Below, piece after piece: positions 7,654 through 16,043 of a DNA stretch of 44,432 nucleotides. The notes under the pieces are model-generated. The model worked only from the letters and a program-made list of their open reading frames with translations, was not told the DNA's origin and did no database searches. The stretch covers positions 1-44,432 of the forward strand of contig NZ_MKUD01000052.1 in NCBI RefSeq assembly GCF_001898575.1. Reading direction: 5' to 3'. A program made the position numbers and the translations under genes. The stretch comes from Spirosoma sp. 48-14 (lineage in GTDB: Bacteria; Bacteroidota; Bacteroidia; Cytophagales; Spirosomataceae). Positions within the stretch are counted from its first letter, which is position 1, and each line of letters begins with the position of its first letter.

Positions 7654-8676
7654 ATGCAGATTACCTATTTATTTCGAAGCCCAGGCACCGGTTACAGCAT
7701 TGAAACCTTATTTGGGCATATCAAACAGACGATGCGTCTGAAAAAATCCGCTCGTATACAGTCCATTGACGTACCACATGTTAGTAAAAGCTGGTGGCAC
7801 GTATGGCAAAATCTACGCTTTGTACGACGATTACAGGCTGATGTGTTTCACATTACAGGCGACATCCATTATACGGCCCTGGCCTTACCTGGATCGCAGA
7901 CGGTTCTAACGATTCATGACTGTGGGCCCCTCAAAAAGTTCAGGAATCAACCGTTACGATACGGCGCATTCTGGTTGCTCTGGTACTATTTACCCGTACG
8001 TCGGGCGCGATACGTAACGGTTGTATCAGAGAAAACCCGGCAGGAGTTAATTCACTATTTGGGAAAGCTTGCCGAAAAAGCGGTAGTAGTTGCCAATGGA
8101 CACGATCCTCGAATGACCTACGCACCCGCCAGGTTTCGAACCGAACGTCCAGTCTTATTACAGATAGGTACGGCCTCAAACAAAAATCTGATCAGGTTAA
8201 TAACTGCTCTTTACGGCATTCCCTGCACGCTGGTAATCGTTGGTCCATTGACAGACGATATTCGGGCCTATCTGGAAACGCACCAGATCGACTACCGAAA
8301 TTATGTTGGGTTGAGTCGAGAAGCCCTTATTGACTGCTATCTCGACTGCGATATGGTTATGTTTTTGTCCACCTACGAAGGGTTTGGTATGCCTCTACTG
8401 GAAGCCAATGCCATAGGTCGGGTAGTGCTTACGTCGGCACTCGATCCAATGCGGTCGATTGCCGCTGAAGCTGCCCATTTTGTTGATCCGACAGATACAG
8501 TAGCGATCCGCCAGGGTATTTTGCAGTTGATCGAGGACGAAAGTTATCGTGCACAGCTTATCGAAGCAGGTATCAACAATGCACGCCGGTATTCTATCGA
8601 CAAAACGGCTGACCACTATGATGCTATTTATCAGAAAGCGTCTTGTATTACCCCCGTGGCTGAAGCAATCGTATGA
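7654..8676 (+). CDS. GT4 family glycosyltransferase
   Basis: A 340-residue retaining GT-B glycosyltransferase. The N-terminal half reads MQITYLFRSPGTGYSIETLF and holds VFHITGDIHYTAL and LTIHDCGPLK. The C-terminal half has LLQIGTASNKNLIRLI, a TLVIVGPLTDD strand, YVGLSREALIDCY, and the donor-binding E-x7-E element in STYEGFGMPLLEA. It should add one sugar of the repeat unit at the cytoplasmic face. An upstream in-frame TTG at 7648 could extend it by two residues; the ATG at 7654 is preferred. It is separated by 62 bp from the polymerase gene and overlaps the next gene by 4 bases (ATGA). Confidence 0.9.
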   Translation: MQITYLFRSPGTGYSIETLFGHIKQTMRLKKSARIQSIDVPHVSKSWWHVWQNLRFVRRLQADVFHITGDIHYTALALPGSQTVLTIHDCGPLKKFRNQPLRYGAFWLLWYYLPVRRARYVTVVSEKTRQELIHYLGKLAEKAVVVANGHDPRMTYAPARFRTERPVLLQIGTASNKNLIRLITALYGIPCTLVIVGPLTDDIRAYLETHQIDYRNYVGLSREALIDCYLDCDMVMFLSTYEGFGMPLLEANAIGRVVLTSALDPMRSIAAEAAHFVDPTDTVAIRQGILQLIEDESYRAQLIEAGINNARRYSIDKTADHYDAIYQKASCITPVAEAIV

Positions 8677-9797
8677 AGATCGTTCTATCGGCTGATTATT
8701 TTTACCCTTCGCAAATGGGTGGCCCCAGCAATTCGATTTACTGGCTGGCAAAAGCATTAAAGCAGGCAGGGCATGATGTAACGGTAGTCGCTACTTCTCA
8801 AGCCTTGCAATCTGTACCTACAAATACCTGGATTACGCTGGATTGTGGCCAGGTAATCTATACCCAAAACCCTCACCCTTATCTGCCGATAAACCATATA
8901 TGGTACGGTTGGCAGGCGATCCAGAACGCCAACATTGTTCATGTCAACAGCTTTTTCTACCCTGCTTCTGTGGTTTGGGTGCTTCTGAGCCGAATCAGTA
9001 ATAAACCCGTCATATGGACTCCTCATGGCGAACTTAACCCCGCTGTGTTAGCCGTTAAGCCCTTTCGTAAACGGCTTATATTGTTACTTGTAAAGCTTGC
9101 CAGACCAAAGCTTTGCTTTCATGCCGCCAGCGCCCCCGAAGCAGCCTACATCCAGCAGCATTTTGGAGCTGATGTAGTTGTCCATATCATTCAAAATCGC
9201 CTGGAGATACCCGCATTACTCACTCCCGAATCCGTCGATCCGCCGTATCTGCTTTTTATGGGCCGGCTGCACCCCATTAAAGCCATTGATCGATTACTGA
9301 AGGCTGTCAGTACATCGCCTTTATTTCTGGAAAGTAGCTTTCGTCTGTTGATCGCTGGGCCGGAAACGCACAAGGCTTACGTGCGAACCCTGAAACAATT
9401 GGTAGCAACCCTGGGCCTTTCGGCAAAAGTGTCGTTCATAGGATTCGTTAGCGGAACACAAAAACAGCAATTATATGCCAATGCGTTACTGACGATTCTG
9501 CCATCGCACACAGAGAGCTTTGGTAATGTCGTGATTGAATCACTAGCTCAGGGAACGCCGGTCGTCGCATCTACCCACACCCCATGGCAACTGCTCGAAA
9601 CCGAACGCGTAGGGTCCTGGGTTAGCAACGACCCCGATACCTTACGACAAGCTATTGAACACTATCTGGTAATGCCGTCCGACGAATATCTGGATTACCG
9701 CAAGCGTGCTGTCGAGCTTGCCCAGCAGACGTTTTCAATCAGCAATTCCATGGACGAATGGGGGCAGATTTACGACCAGCTACTCCAGCTTAATTAG
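8673..9797 (+). CDS. GT4 family glycosyltransferase
   Basis: A 374-residue GT-B transferase with both halves clear. The N-terminal half has MKIVLSADYFYPSQMGGPSN (a glycine-rich acceptor loop), AGHDVTVVAT, IVHVNSFFYP and VIWTPHGELNP. The C-terminal half has LLFMGRLHPIKAIDRLL, RLLIAGPE, VSFIGFV and the E-x7-E motif in ESFGNVVIESLAQGTPVVAS. These features are typical of GT4 enzymes that build exopolysaccharide repeat units. The start overlaps the preceding stop by ATGA and the stop lies 12 bp before the epimerase gene, so it is part of the operon. Sugar specificity is unknown. Confidence 0.93.
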   Translation: MKIVLSADYFYPSQMGGPSNSIYWLAKALKQAGHDVTVVATSQALQSVPTNTWITLDCGQVIYTQNPHPYLPINHIWYGWQAIQNANIVHVNSFFYPASVVWVLLSRISNKPVIWTPHGELNPAVLAVKPFRKRLILLLVKLARPKLCFHAASAPEAAYIQQHFGADVVVHIIQNRLEIPALLTPESVDPPYLLFMGRLHPIKAIDRLLKAVSTSPLFLESSFRLLIAGPETHKAYVRTLKQLVATLGLSAKVSFIGFVSGTQKQQLYANALLTILPSHTESFGNVVIESLAQGTPVVASTHTPWQLLETERVGSWVSNDPDTLRQAIEHYLVMPSDEYLDYRKRAVELAQQTFSISNSMDEWGQIYDQLLQLN

Positions 9798-9809
9798 CAG
9801 CTATTCGGT

Positions 9810-10910
9810 ATGAAAATTATCAACGTTGTGGGTGCCCGGCCCAATTTCATTAAGCTTGCTCCATTGCACCGGGCATTCTCCAGCGAAGCAGGAGTATGTT
9901 CGAAGATTGTGCATACGGGCCAGCATACTGGTCTGTCGATGAGCGACGTATTTTTTAGACAGTTAGCCCTTCCCGAACCCGATTATCACCTACACATAAA
10001 TACTGAAAGTCCCACTCGACAGCTGGCCGATATCTTGGTCAGGTTTGAGCAGGTATTGACTGAAGAACAACCTGATTGGGTACTTGTAATTGGGGATGTG
10101 ACTAGTACACTGGCCTGTGCACTGGCAGCCGCTCAACAGGGCATTCGCATTGCGCATGTCGAAGCAGGCCTGCGTTCGGGAGATCGACAAATGCCGGAAG
10201 AACGCAACCGAATCCTGACGGATGCCTTGTCAGAACGTTTATTCGTGACTGAGCAGGCTGGTGTCCAGAATCTCCAACGGGAGGGAATTTCCGCCCACAA
10301 AGTCCATTTAGTAGGTAATGTCCTGATTGATGCATTGGTGCAATACCGTTCCCAGGCTACAGAACTAAACATGATAGGACGATTGGGTTTATCGGCCCAA
10401 AGCTATGTTTTAGTCACTATCCACCGCCCCTTTAATGTCGATACCGAAACCAGTCTGCGAAAAGTTCTGGAATTAATCGAAACGGTAGCCTTGCAAAAAA
10501 CGGTAATCTTTCCCGTACACCCACGTACCCAGGCCAATCTGTTGGCATTTGGTCTGGAAGGCCAGCTTATGGATATTCCCAATGTGCGCGTACTGGAGCC
10601 CCTCAGTTACCTCGAATTTCTCAATCTTATGGAAAACGCGGCTGCAGTCATTACCGATTCGGGTGGTGTACAGGAAGAAACTACTTACTTACAGGTCCCC
10701 TGTTTAACTGTTCGTCCATCAACCGAACGACCAGTTACGCTCACCTTAGGTACCAATCAACTCATTAGTGAACTGAGTAAAGATTCCATCAGACAGTACA
10801 TGGATGCACTACCGGGCCAGATGCGGCCTCAGATGACTCTCCCCGGTTTATGGGATGGCCGAAGCGCAAATCGCATCGTAAACATACTACTGGCCGCTCA
10901 TTACGAATGA
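9810..10910 (+). CDS. wecB: UDP-N-acetylglucosamine 2-epimerase (non-hydrolysing)
   Basis: This enzyme interconverts UDP-GlcNAc and UDP-ManNAc in the cytoplasm, so the polymer probably contains ManNAc or a derivative. The 366 residues match the family from end to end: VVGARPNFIKLAPL, HTGQH, the catalytic-region VIGDVTSTLACALAA, HVEAGLRSGDRQMPEERNR, VHLVGNVLIDAL and TIHRPFNVD. FPVHPRTQ, DSGGVQEE and STERPVT also match. The acidic and histidine residues of the E. coli active site (Asp95, Glu117, Glu131, His213) have counterparts in these motifs. No ManNAcA dehydrogenase gene follows, so that step, if it exists, is encoded elsewhere. The stop overlaps the start of the heparinase-like gene. Confidence 0.95.
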   Translation: MKIINVVGARPNFIKLAPLHRAFSSEAGVCSKIVHTGQHTGLSMSDVFFRQLALPEPDYHLHINTESPTRQLADILVRFEQVLTEEQPDWVLVIGDVTSTLACALAAAQQGIRIAHVEAGLRSGDRQMPEERNRILTDALSERLFVTEQAGVQNLQREGISAHKVHLVGNVLIDALVQYRSQATELNMIGRLGLSAQSYVLVTIHRPFNVDTETSLRKVLELIETVALQKTVIFPVHPRTQANLLAFGLEGQLMDIPNVRVLEPLSYLEFLNLMENAAAVITDSGGVQEETTYLQVPCLTVRPSTERPVTLTLGTNQLISELSKDSIRQYMDALPGQMRPQMTLPGLWDGRSANRIVNILLAAHYE

Positions 10911-12556
10911 TGTCAACAAAACAACCTGTTCGGGAGTTTCTGGAACCAGTCATACCTGTTCCTATACTACATCGTATGGGGCTACTCTGGCGAACCATAC
11001 GACACTTATCGGCGCGGCAGATTATTCATCAGATACGACATCGATTACGTGGTCGAGCCAGGCTAAGGTTCTCCAGCCAGATTTCCAAAGGATATTTCCT
11101 GCTTATACCCGATGCCGACAAGCCCGTATCATGGCAGTCAGGCTCATTTACGTTTTTGAACCAAACCATTTCGTTTCTGCCGTGGGTAAACTGGAATTTT
11201 GACCAGTTGGGTAAACTTTGGAGGTATCATCTCAACTACTTCGATTTTCTGAATCAGCCCCATATAAGCGAGCATAGTGGTTTGAGGCTTATGCGGGATT
11301 TTGTTGCCCAAACGCTCTGGCTCCATGATGGATTAGAGGCTTACCCAACCTCGATGCGGATCGTCAACTGGATTTACTTCCTGAGTAGACATCAGATTCA
11401 GGATGAAGCTATTGTTCGACATTTGTTTGCACAGGCAGCGTTGCTCAACCGACGGATAGAGTACCATCTGGGAGGAAATCATGTGATTGAAAATGGGTTT
11501 GCACTACTGACCGCTGGACTATTTTTTCGGCATACGCATTGGACAACAAAAGCCGAAAAACTACTCCGCAAGCAACTATCCCGACAAATTCTGCCGGATG
11601 GTGGACATGATGAACGAAGCCCGATTTATCATCAGCGATTACTCAGCCGATTACTCGACACACTAATCGTTTTACAGGGAGATACCTGGTATGATAACCC
11701 CGGTTTTATGCTGTTCCTCACGGAGCGTGCATCCCGAATGCTGGCCTGGTTAAACGCTGTGACATTTCGTAATGGCAATGTTCCAATGGTGAATGATAGT
11801 GCCGCTAATATGGCACCTTCAACTGCCCAACTGTGTGCAAAAGCCAAAACGGTGCTACCTGGCTTTATTTGGCAGGAAGCAGTACTCCACGAAAGCGGCT
11901 ATCGTATGTTTCGGCAGAACCGATATGAGCTTTTTGCAAACGTAGGCGCCATTGGAAAGGCCCATCGCTCGGGCCACGCTCATGCCGACACGTTTTCGTT
12001 TATACTATATGTCGATAATCAGCCTATTCTTATTGATGCGGGTACATCGACCTATGAGATTGGAGCCCAACGTTGCTGGGAACGAAGTACAGTAGCCCAT
12101 AATACGGTAACGGTCGATGATCGAAACTCCTCCGAAGTGTGGGCAAGCTTTCGCGTTGGCCGCCGGGCAAGGGTGAGCCTGCAAATCGATTCGTCCACTG
12201 AGCTGTCTGCGTGTCATGATGGCTATAAGACGATGAACATACTTCATCAGCGAACCTGGGCCCTGGCACCCGATCGAATTCTGATTACCGATTTATTATT
12301 GGACACACAAACTCGAACTAAAGACGGACTGCAAGGCGTTGCACGTTTCCATTTTCACCCAGCCATTGCCTTACAACTGGCGGGAGATACCATTCAGGCC
12401 AATTCAATAAAAATAAACGTCAAATCCGATACTAAACCAGCTTGGCGCGTCTCAACGTTTTCCAGTGCCGAAGGCTTTAATCGTCTTAGTCCAGGCCAAT
12501 GCCTGGAAGTTAGCTTTACGGGTAGCCTGGAAACATCTTTTCTACTCAGTGGATGA
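10907..12556 (+). CDS. heparinase II/III-like protein of the polysaccharide operon
   Basis: A 549-residue protein of the heparinase II/III (alginate-lyase-like) family, whose members cleave uronate polymers by beta-elimination. The alpha-helical N-terminal part contains LGGNHVIENGFALLTAGLFF and DERSPIYHQRLLSRLLDTL. The C-terminal beta part has SGHAHADTFSFILYVDNQP followed by ILIDAGTSTYE and VAHNTVTVDD, the usual conserved block with catalytic-type His residues. No signal peptide is visible; the N-terminus is basic and non-hydrophobic. Similar genes are common inside exopolysaccharide operons, where their role is not firmly established. Two adjacent ATGs (10907, 10910) overlap the epimerase stop; a longer ORF from 10850 would run far into wecB and is less likely. 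Confidence 0.85.
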   Translation: MMSTKQPVREFLEPVIPVPILHRMGLLWRTIRHLSARQIIHQIRHRLRGRARLRFSSQISKGYFLLIPDADKPVSWQSGSFTFLNQTISFLPWVNWNFDQLGKLWRYHLNYFDFLNQPHISEHSGLRLMRDFVAQTLWLHDGLEAYPTSMRIVNWIYFLSRHQIQDEAIVRHLFAQAALLNRRIEYHLGGNHVIENGFALLTAGLFFRHTHWTTKAEKLLRKQLSRQILPDGGHDERSPIYHQRLLSRLLDTLIVLQGDTWYDNPGFMLFLTERASRMLAWLNAVTFRNGNVPMVNDSAANMAPSTAQLCAKAKTVLPGFIWQEAVLHESGYRMFRQNRYELFANVGAIGKAHRSGHAHADTFSFILYVDNQPILIDAGTSTYEIGAQRCWERSTVAHNTVTVDDRNSSEVWASFRVGRRARVSLQIDSSTELSACHDGYKTMNILHQRTWALAPDRILITDLLLDTQTRTKDGLQGVARFHFHPAIALQLAGDTIQANSIKINVKSDTKPAWRVSTFSSAEGFNRLSPGQCLEVSFTGSLETSFLLSG

Positions 12557-13758
12557 ACATACTTTATCTGACGTTTTATTTTGAACCCGATTTGGGGCCG
12601 GGAGCTACCCGTAATACCTCAGTGGTCAATGAACTAGCCAGCCAGCTCACACCTAGCGATTCTATTGATGTACTTACAACATATCCCAATCGGTATAACG
12701 CTTACCATCCACCTGCCGCAGGTTATGAAGAATGGTATCACGGAGGAGCGGCCATTATGATTCAAAGGGTCAGAGTTTTAGCCCACAAAAGCAGCTTTAT
12801 TGGACAGATCATTGCGTTTTACACCTATTACCGACGCGTTTGGCAGGCAACCAAAGATCGACAGTATGATCTGGTGGTAGCCTCATCATCCCGATTATTC
12901 ACTGCTTTTTTAGGAGCCCGCATCAGTCGACACAAGAACATTGCTTTGTTTTTAGACATTCGGGATATTTTTCGGGAAGCGATCCTGGGGGTACTCAATC
13001 GTTGGCGGTTCAGTTGGCCCATTACTCGGCTAGCCGATCGGATGCTGCGCCCTATTGAGCAGTACACATTTGGGTATGCCCGGCATATCAATCTGGTATC
13101 AAGAGGGTTTACAGACTACTTTAAGCCGTTTACCCAGGCCACATACAGCTATCATACGCACGGTATAGATGAGCTGTTTATCAAGTTGCCACTATCCAAA
13201 GAGCGACCAGATTGTACCATTAAAACCATTCTCTACGCAGGTAATATTGGCGAAGGGCAGGGACTTGACATAATTATTCCGCAAGCGGCTCAGCAATTAG
13301 GCGACGGCTACCGTTTTGTGATCATTGGCGATGGGAATACCCGATCGAAGCTGGAAAAGGCCATTTGCCTGAACACAATCCAGAACATTGAATTGTACCC
13401 GCCAACCAATCGTATCAACTTAATCGCTGCCTATCAAATGGCCGATTACCTTTTTGTGCATCTGAATGACCTGCAAGCGTTTAAGCGGGTCATTCCGTCT
13501 AAGTTAGTTGAGTACGGGGCTACCGATAAGCCAATTGTTGCCGGCGTGTCGGGCTATGCAGCTACATTCATCAAAAAATATATACCCAACACGATTGTGT
13601 TCAGGCCAGGTGATGTAGCAGAATTTGTGCGCAAATTGCAAGAAACACCTTATGTTACCCAGCCAAGACCTCAGTTTGTTCGCCAGTTTCAGCGGCAGAT
13701 CATCAACGCGGCTCTAGCCCGCCAGATCCGGCAGGTACTACGAAAAAATAAAGCCTGA
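12553..13758 (+). CDS. GT4 family glycosyltransferase (WbuB-like)
   Basis: A 401-residue glycosyltransferase. The N-terminal half has MNILYLTFYFEPDLGPGATR, DVLTTYPNRYN, YDLVVASSSRLF and LFLDIRDIF, a layout typical of WbuB-like GT4 enzymes that carry an FPP...R motif and a D-I-R-D segment. The C-terminal half has ILYAGNIGEGQGLDIIIP, RFVIIGDG and IPSKLVEYGATDKPIVAGVSG, which replaces the standard E-x7-E with a K...E pattern usual for this subgroup. The gene overlaps the heparinase-like gene by ATGA and is the last gene of the operon, followed 22 bp later by a strong hairpin. The sugar transferred is not known. Confidence 0.9.
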   Translation: MNILYLTFYFEPDLGPGATRNTSVVNELASQLTPSDSIDVLTTYPNRYNAYHPPAAGYEEWYHGGAAIMIQRVRVLAHKSSFIGQIIAFYTYYRRVWQATKDRQYDLVVASSSRLFTAFLGARISRHKNIALFLDIRDIFREAILGVLNRWRFSWPITRLADRMLRPIEQYTFGYARHINLVSRGFTDYFKPFTQATYSYHTHGIDELFIKLPLSKERPDCTIKTILYAGNIGEGQGLDIIIPQAAQQLGDGYRFVIIGDGNTRSKLEKAICLNTIQNIELYPPTNRINLIAAYQMADYLFVHLNDLQAFKRVIPSKLVEYGATDKPIVAGVSGYAATFIKKYIPNTIVFRPGDVAEFVRKLQETPYVTQPRPQFVRQFQRQIINAALARQIRQVLRKNKA

Positions 13759-13779
13759 TGAATTATCCGGTCTATACAA

Positions 13780-13816
13780 CAAGAGGTCGACTTACTTAAG
13801 CCGACCTCTTGTTATT
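13780..13816. terminator. terminator between the polysaccharide operon and thioredoxin gene
   Basis: Perfect 10-bp arms (13780-13789 and 13802-13811) flank a 12-nt loop, with TTATT after the stem. The genes on both sides converge here, so the hairpin can serve both strands. Confidence 0.75.
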
Positions 13817-13844
13817 GAATCTAGCGAATCGACCAGAGTAAAGC

Positions 13845-14330
13845 CTACATGGAGGCCGATTTTACACTTTTTCCTATGGCAATCAGGTCTTCAGGCGATT
13901 GGTAGCCCAATACCTTTTTCAGCACTTTACCATTGCCATCAATAAACAATAATGTTGGATAGGCTTCAAGCGGATATACCTGCGACAGAGCAGGGCCCTC
14001 CCCTTTTTCCATGTCCATTTTTACGTTGATAAACTTGCTGTTGTAGAAATCGCCTACCGCTTTTTTGGTGAACACGTTCTTCTGCAACATCTTACAAGGA
14101 CCACACCAGCTTGCGTAAGCGTCCAGGAAGATTACCTTTTTTTCAGCCTTGGCCTTTTTCAGCACTTCTTTCCAGGAGGTTTCTGTAAACTGAATACCTT
14201 CTGCGTCGTTTTTAGGAGCAATGCTATGGTTGCTGGCTCGGTTAGTACGGGTCGGATGCGATCCAGCCTGAGTTGGTAAAGAAGAAAATCCTACCAGTAA
14301 TAGCGCAAGTAGCCAAAAAACTTTTTTCAT
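13845..14330 (-). CDS. exported thioredoxin-like protein
   Basis: A 161-residue thioredoxin-fold protein. Residues 1-22 (MKKVFWLLALLLVGFSSLPT) form a Sec signal peptide, so the protein acts in the periplasm or at the envelope. The redox site WCGPC lies in DAYASWCGPCKMLQ, and the cis-proline segment is EAYPTLLFID. The TSWKEVLKKAKAEKKVIFLD segment is typical of the thioredoxin_7/DUF255-like subgroup that receives or donates electrons to envelope proteins. The ATG at 14330 is chosen because it gives the signal peptide; the longer ORF to 14426 adds a basic non-signal stretch. An 8-bp perfect hairpin (14388-14395 with 14407-14414) lies upstream. Confidence 0.9.
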   Translation of the reverse strand: MKKVFWLLALLLVGFSSLPTQAGSHPTRTNRASNHSIAPKNDAEGIQFTETSWKEVLKKAKAEKKVIFLDAYASWCGPCKMLQKNVFTKKAVGDFYNSKFINVKMDMEKGEGPALSQVYPLEAYPTLLFIDGNGKVLKKVLGYQSPEDLIAIGKSVKSASM

Positions 14331-14387
14331 GATTGAACCGGCAATCCGGTGGTCTTTAATGGTTTTTCTGAGTCTATAACGCGTCGA

Positions 14388-14414
14388 CAGGCGATTTTCG
14401 TTTCTGATCGCCTG
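14388..14414 (-). repeat. 8-bp perfect hairpin in the thioredoxin leader
   Basis: CAGGCGAT (14388-14395) pairs with ATCGCCTG (14407-14414) over an 11-nt loop. It lies 58 bp upstream of the thioredoxin start on the minus strand, in the 279-bp gap before engB. No T-run follows, so it may be an mRNA leader structure or a protein-binding palindrome. The rest of the gap shows no gene. Confidence 0.45.
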
Positions 14415-14609
14415 TTTCTGAAGCAAATTAATAGTCTGCTTCTCAATTTACAAATGGTGTGCCATTCTCGGTAATCTTTCCGAACTTTGCAGCCGTTTCA
14501 ACCAATGTCTGTCATTTAGGGTTATCAGTTGTCATTATTAGTCATGCCAATGGCAGTTCTCGATGAATGATAACGAATGACGAGCAGTGGCGATAAATGA
14601 CTTCATCGT

Positions 14610-15269
14610 ATGCCTGTTAAGCAAGCCGAATTTTTTGTCAGTAACTCCGACCCCGCTAAATGTCCCAGTCCCGATCGGCCTGAGTATGCATTCATTGGCC
14701 GTTCCAATGTTGGCAAATCATCACTGATCAATATGCTGACGGGCCGTTCGGGTCTGGCCAAAATTTCGGGAAAGCCGGGAAAAACCCAGCTGATCAACCA
14801 TTTTATTATTGACAATGAATGGTATCTGGTCGATTTGCCGGGCTATGGGTATGCACAGGTCAGTAAAACGGAACGGGAAAAGTTTGCGGCACTCATTACC
14901 GGCTACCTAACCAACCGGCCTAACTTACTCTGTATTTTTGTTCTGGTTGATTCCCGAATTGAGCCGCAGAAAATTGACCTCGATTTTATGGAAAACCTGG
15001 GCGATCGTGGCCTCCCTTTCGTTGTCGTTTTTACGAAAACCGAGAAACTGGGACCAACGAAGTTGCAGGCTACCCTCGACACATACCGGGCAAAGTTGCT
15101 GGAAAGATGGGAAGAGGCCCCAACGTTTTTTGTAACCTCAGCCATAACTGGAGCCGGACGTGAAGATATTCTTTCGTTTATTCGCCCCCTGAACGAAGAC
15201 TATGTGAAAGAGCAAAAGAATGAGCGAAAGAAGCGAAACGCCGGACCTCTTCGAAAAACAGGCAACTAG
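14610..15269 (+). CDS. engB: ribosome biogenesis GTPase EngB (YsxC/YihA)
   Basis: EngB is an essential small GTPase that helps assemble the large ribosomal subunit. The 219 residues include the P-loop GRSNVGKSSLINML (G1), the threonine in GKTQLINHF (G2), DLPGYGYA (G3), the base-binding TKTEKL (G4) and VTSAITGAG (G5). The G4 motif normally reads TKxD; here the last residue is Glu. A basic tail of about 20 residues (KEQKNERKKRNAGPLRK) follows the GTPase domain and could touch rRNA. The ATG at 14610 gives the typical start VKQAEFFVSNSD. The gene lies 97 bp upstream of the DUF5606 gene on the same strand. Confidence 0.95.
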   Translation: MPVKQAEFFVSNSDPAKCPSPDRPEYAFIGRSNVGKSSLINMLTGRSGLAKISGKPGKTQLINHFIIDNEWYLVDLPGYGYAQVSKTEREKFAALITGYLTNRPNLLCIFVLVDSRIEPQKIDLDFMENLGDRGLPFVVVFTKTEKLGPTKLQATLDTYRAKLLERWEEAPTFFVTSAITGAGREDILSFIRPLNEDYVKEQKNERKKRNAGPLRKTGN

Positions 15270-15366
15270 TCTTTGAGCCATTCGATCAGTCAACAACTCA
15301 ATCATTCAATCAGTAAACGGGCAATACACCCACCGAAATACGCGTTACCAAATTACAAGTCTCTCT

Positions 15367-15888
15367 ATGGAAGCATTAAAACAGATTGCTAATGTGGCTG
15401 GCTACAGCGGCCTTTACCGAATTTTGAAACCGGGCCGGGCTGGCGTTATTGTTGAATCGCTGGACGATAAAAAGGCTAAAACCATGATGGGCCCCACGGC
15501 ACGGGTGTCGGTCCTGAACGATATTTCTATTTACGTCGATGACGACAGCAAGGAACAATCCATTCCTTTGAGCGAAGTCTTGCTGGCCATCCACGAAAAA
15601 TATGGCGATACATTGTCGGTCGATCCGAAAGGTTCGCCCGATGAGCTAGCTGAGTTCATGGCGTCGGTCGTGCCGTCTTACGATCGCGAGCGTGTCCGTC
15701 AGGCTGATATTAAAAAGCTGATAAGCTGGTATGGCATCTTGAGTCAGTATGCCCCCGAGTTATTTGAGGTAACGGCTGAAGCCGAGGCAGCGTCGGAAGA
15801 AAAGTCAGAAGTAACTGAGTCGGTTGAAACGGCACCAGAAGCCTCTGCGGAAGAAAAACCTGCCAAGCAGAAAAAACAAAAAGCATAG
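15367..15888 (+). CDS. DUF5606 family conserved Bacteroidota protein
   Basis: A 173-residue cytoplasmic protein. Residues 1-55 (MEALKQIANVAGYSGLYRIL, then RAGVIVESLDDKKAK and VLNDISIYVDD) match the compact SH3-like N-terminal domain of the DUF5606 group as I know it. Residues 65-135 form a helical part (SEVLLAIHEKYGD, DIKKLISWYGILSQYAPELF). The last 35 residues are a low-complexity acidic stretch ending in a lysine-rich tail. The family seems largely confined to Bacteroidota and its function is not established. The gene follows engB and ends at a bidirectional hairpin. Confidence 0.85.
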   Translation: MEALKQIANVAGYSGLYRILKPGRAGVIVESLDDKKAKTMMGPTARVSVLNDISIYVDDDSKEQSIPLSEVLLAIHEKYGDTLSVDPKGSPDELAEFMASVVPSYDRERVRQADIKKLISWYGILSQYAPELFEVTAEAEAASEEKSEVTESVETAPEASAEEKPAKQKKQKA

Positions 15889-15947
15889 ATTTTCGCTTTT
15901 GTTGATACAGCTATTGTTACCAACGTTCTTATTTTCAGTAAGAACCG

Positions 15948-15982
15948 AAAAGCCGCGATGACCTTTGGTTTCGCGGCTTTTT
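15948..15982. terminator. bidirectional terminator
   Basis: Perfect 11-bp arms (AAAAGCCGCGA at 15948-15958 and its complement at 15971-15981) with A-run and T-run on either side. It lies between the converging DUF5606 and transglutaminase-like genes and should stop transcription from both. Confidence 0.9.
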
Positions 15983-16043
15983 AGATAAAATTCAGTCTAT
16001 TTCCTGGCAACAATCTACATTCAAAGCCTTTACGTAGCGCCAA

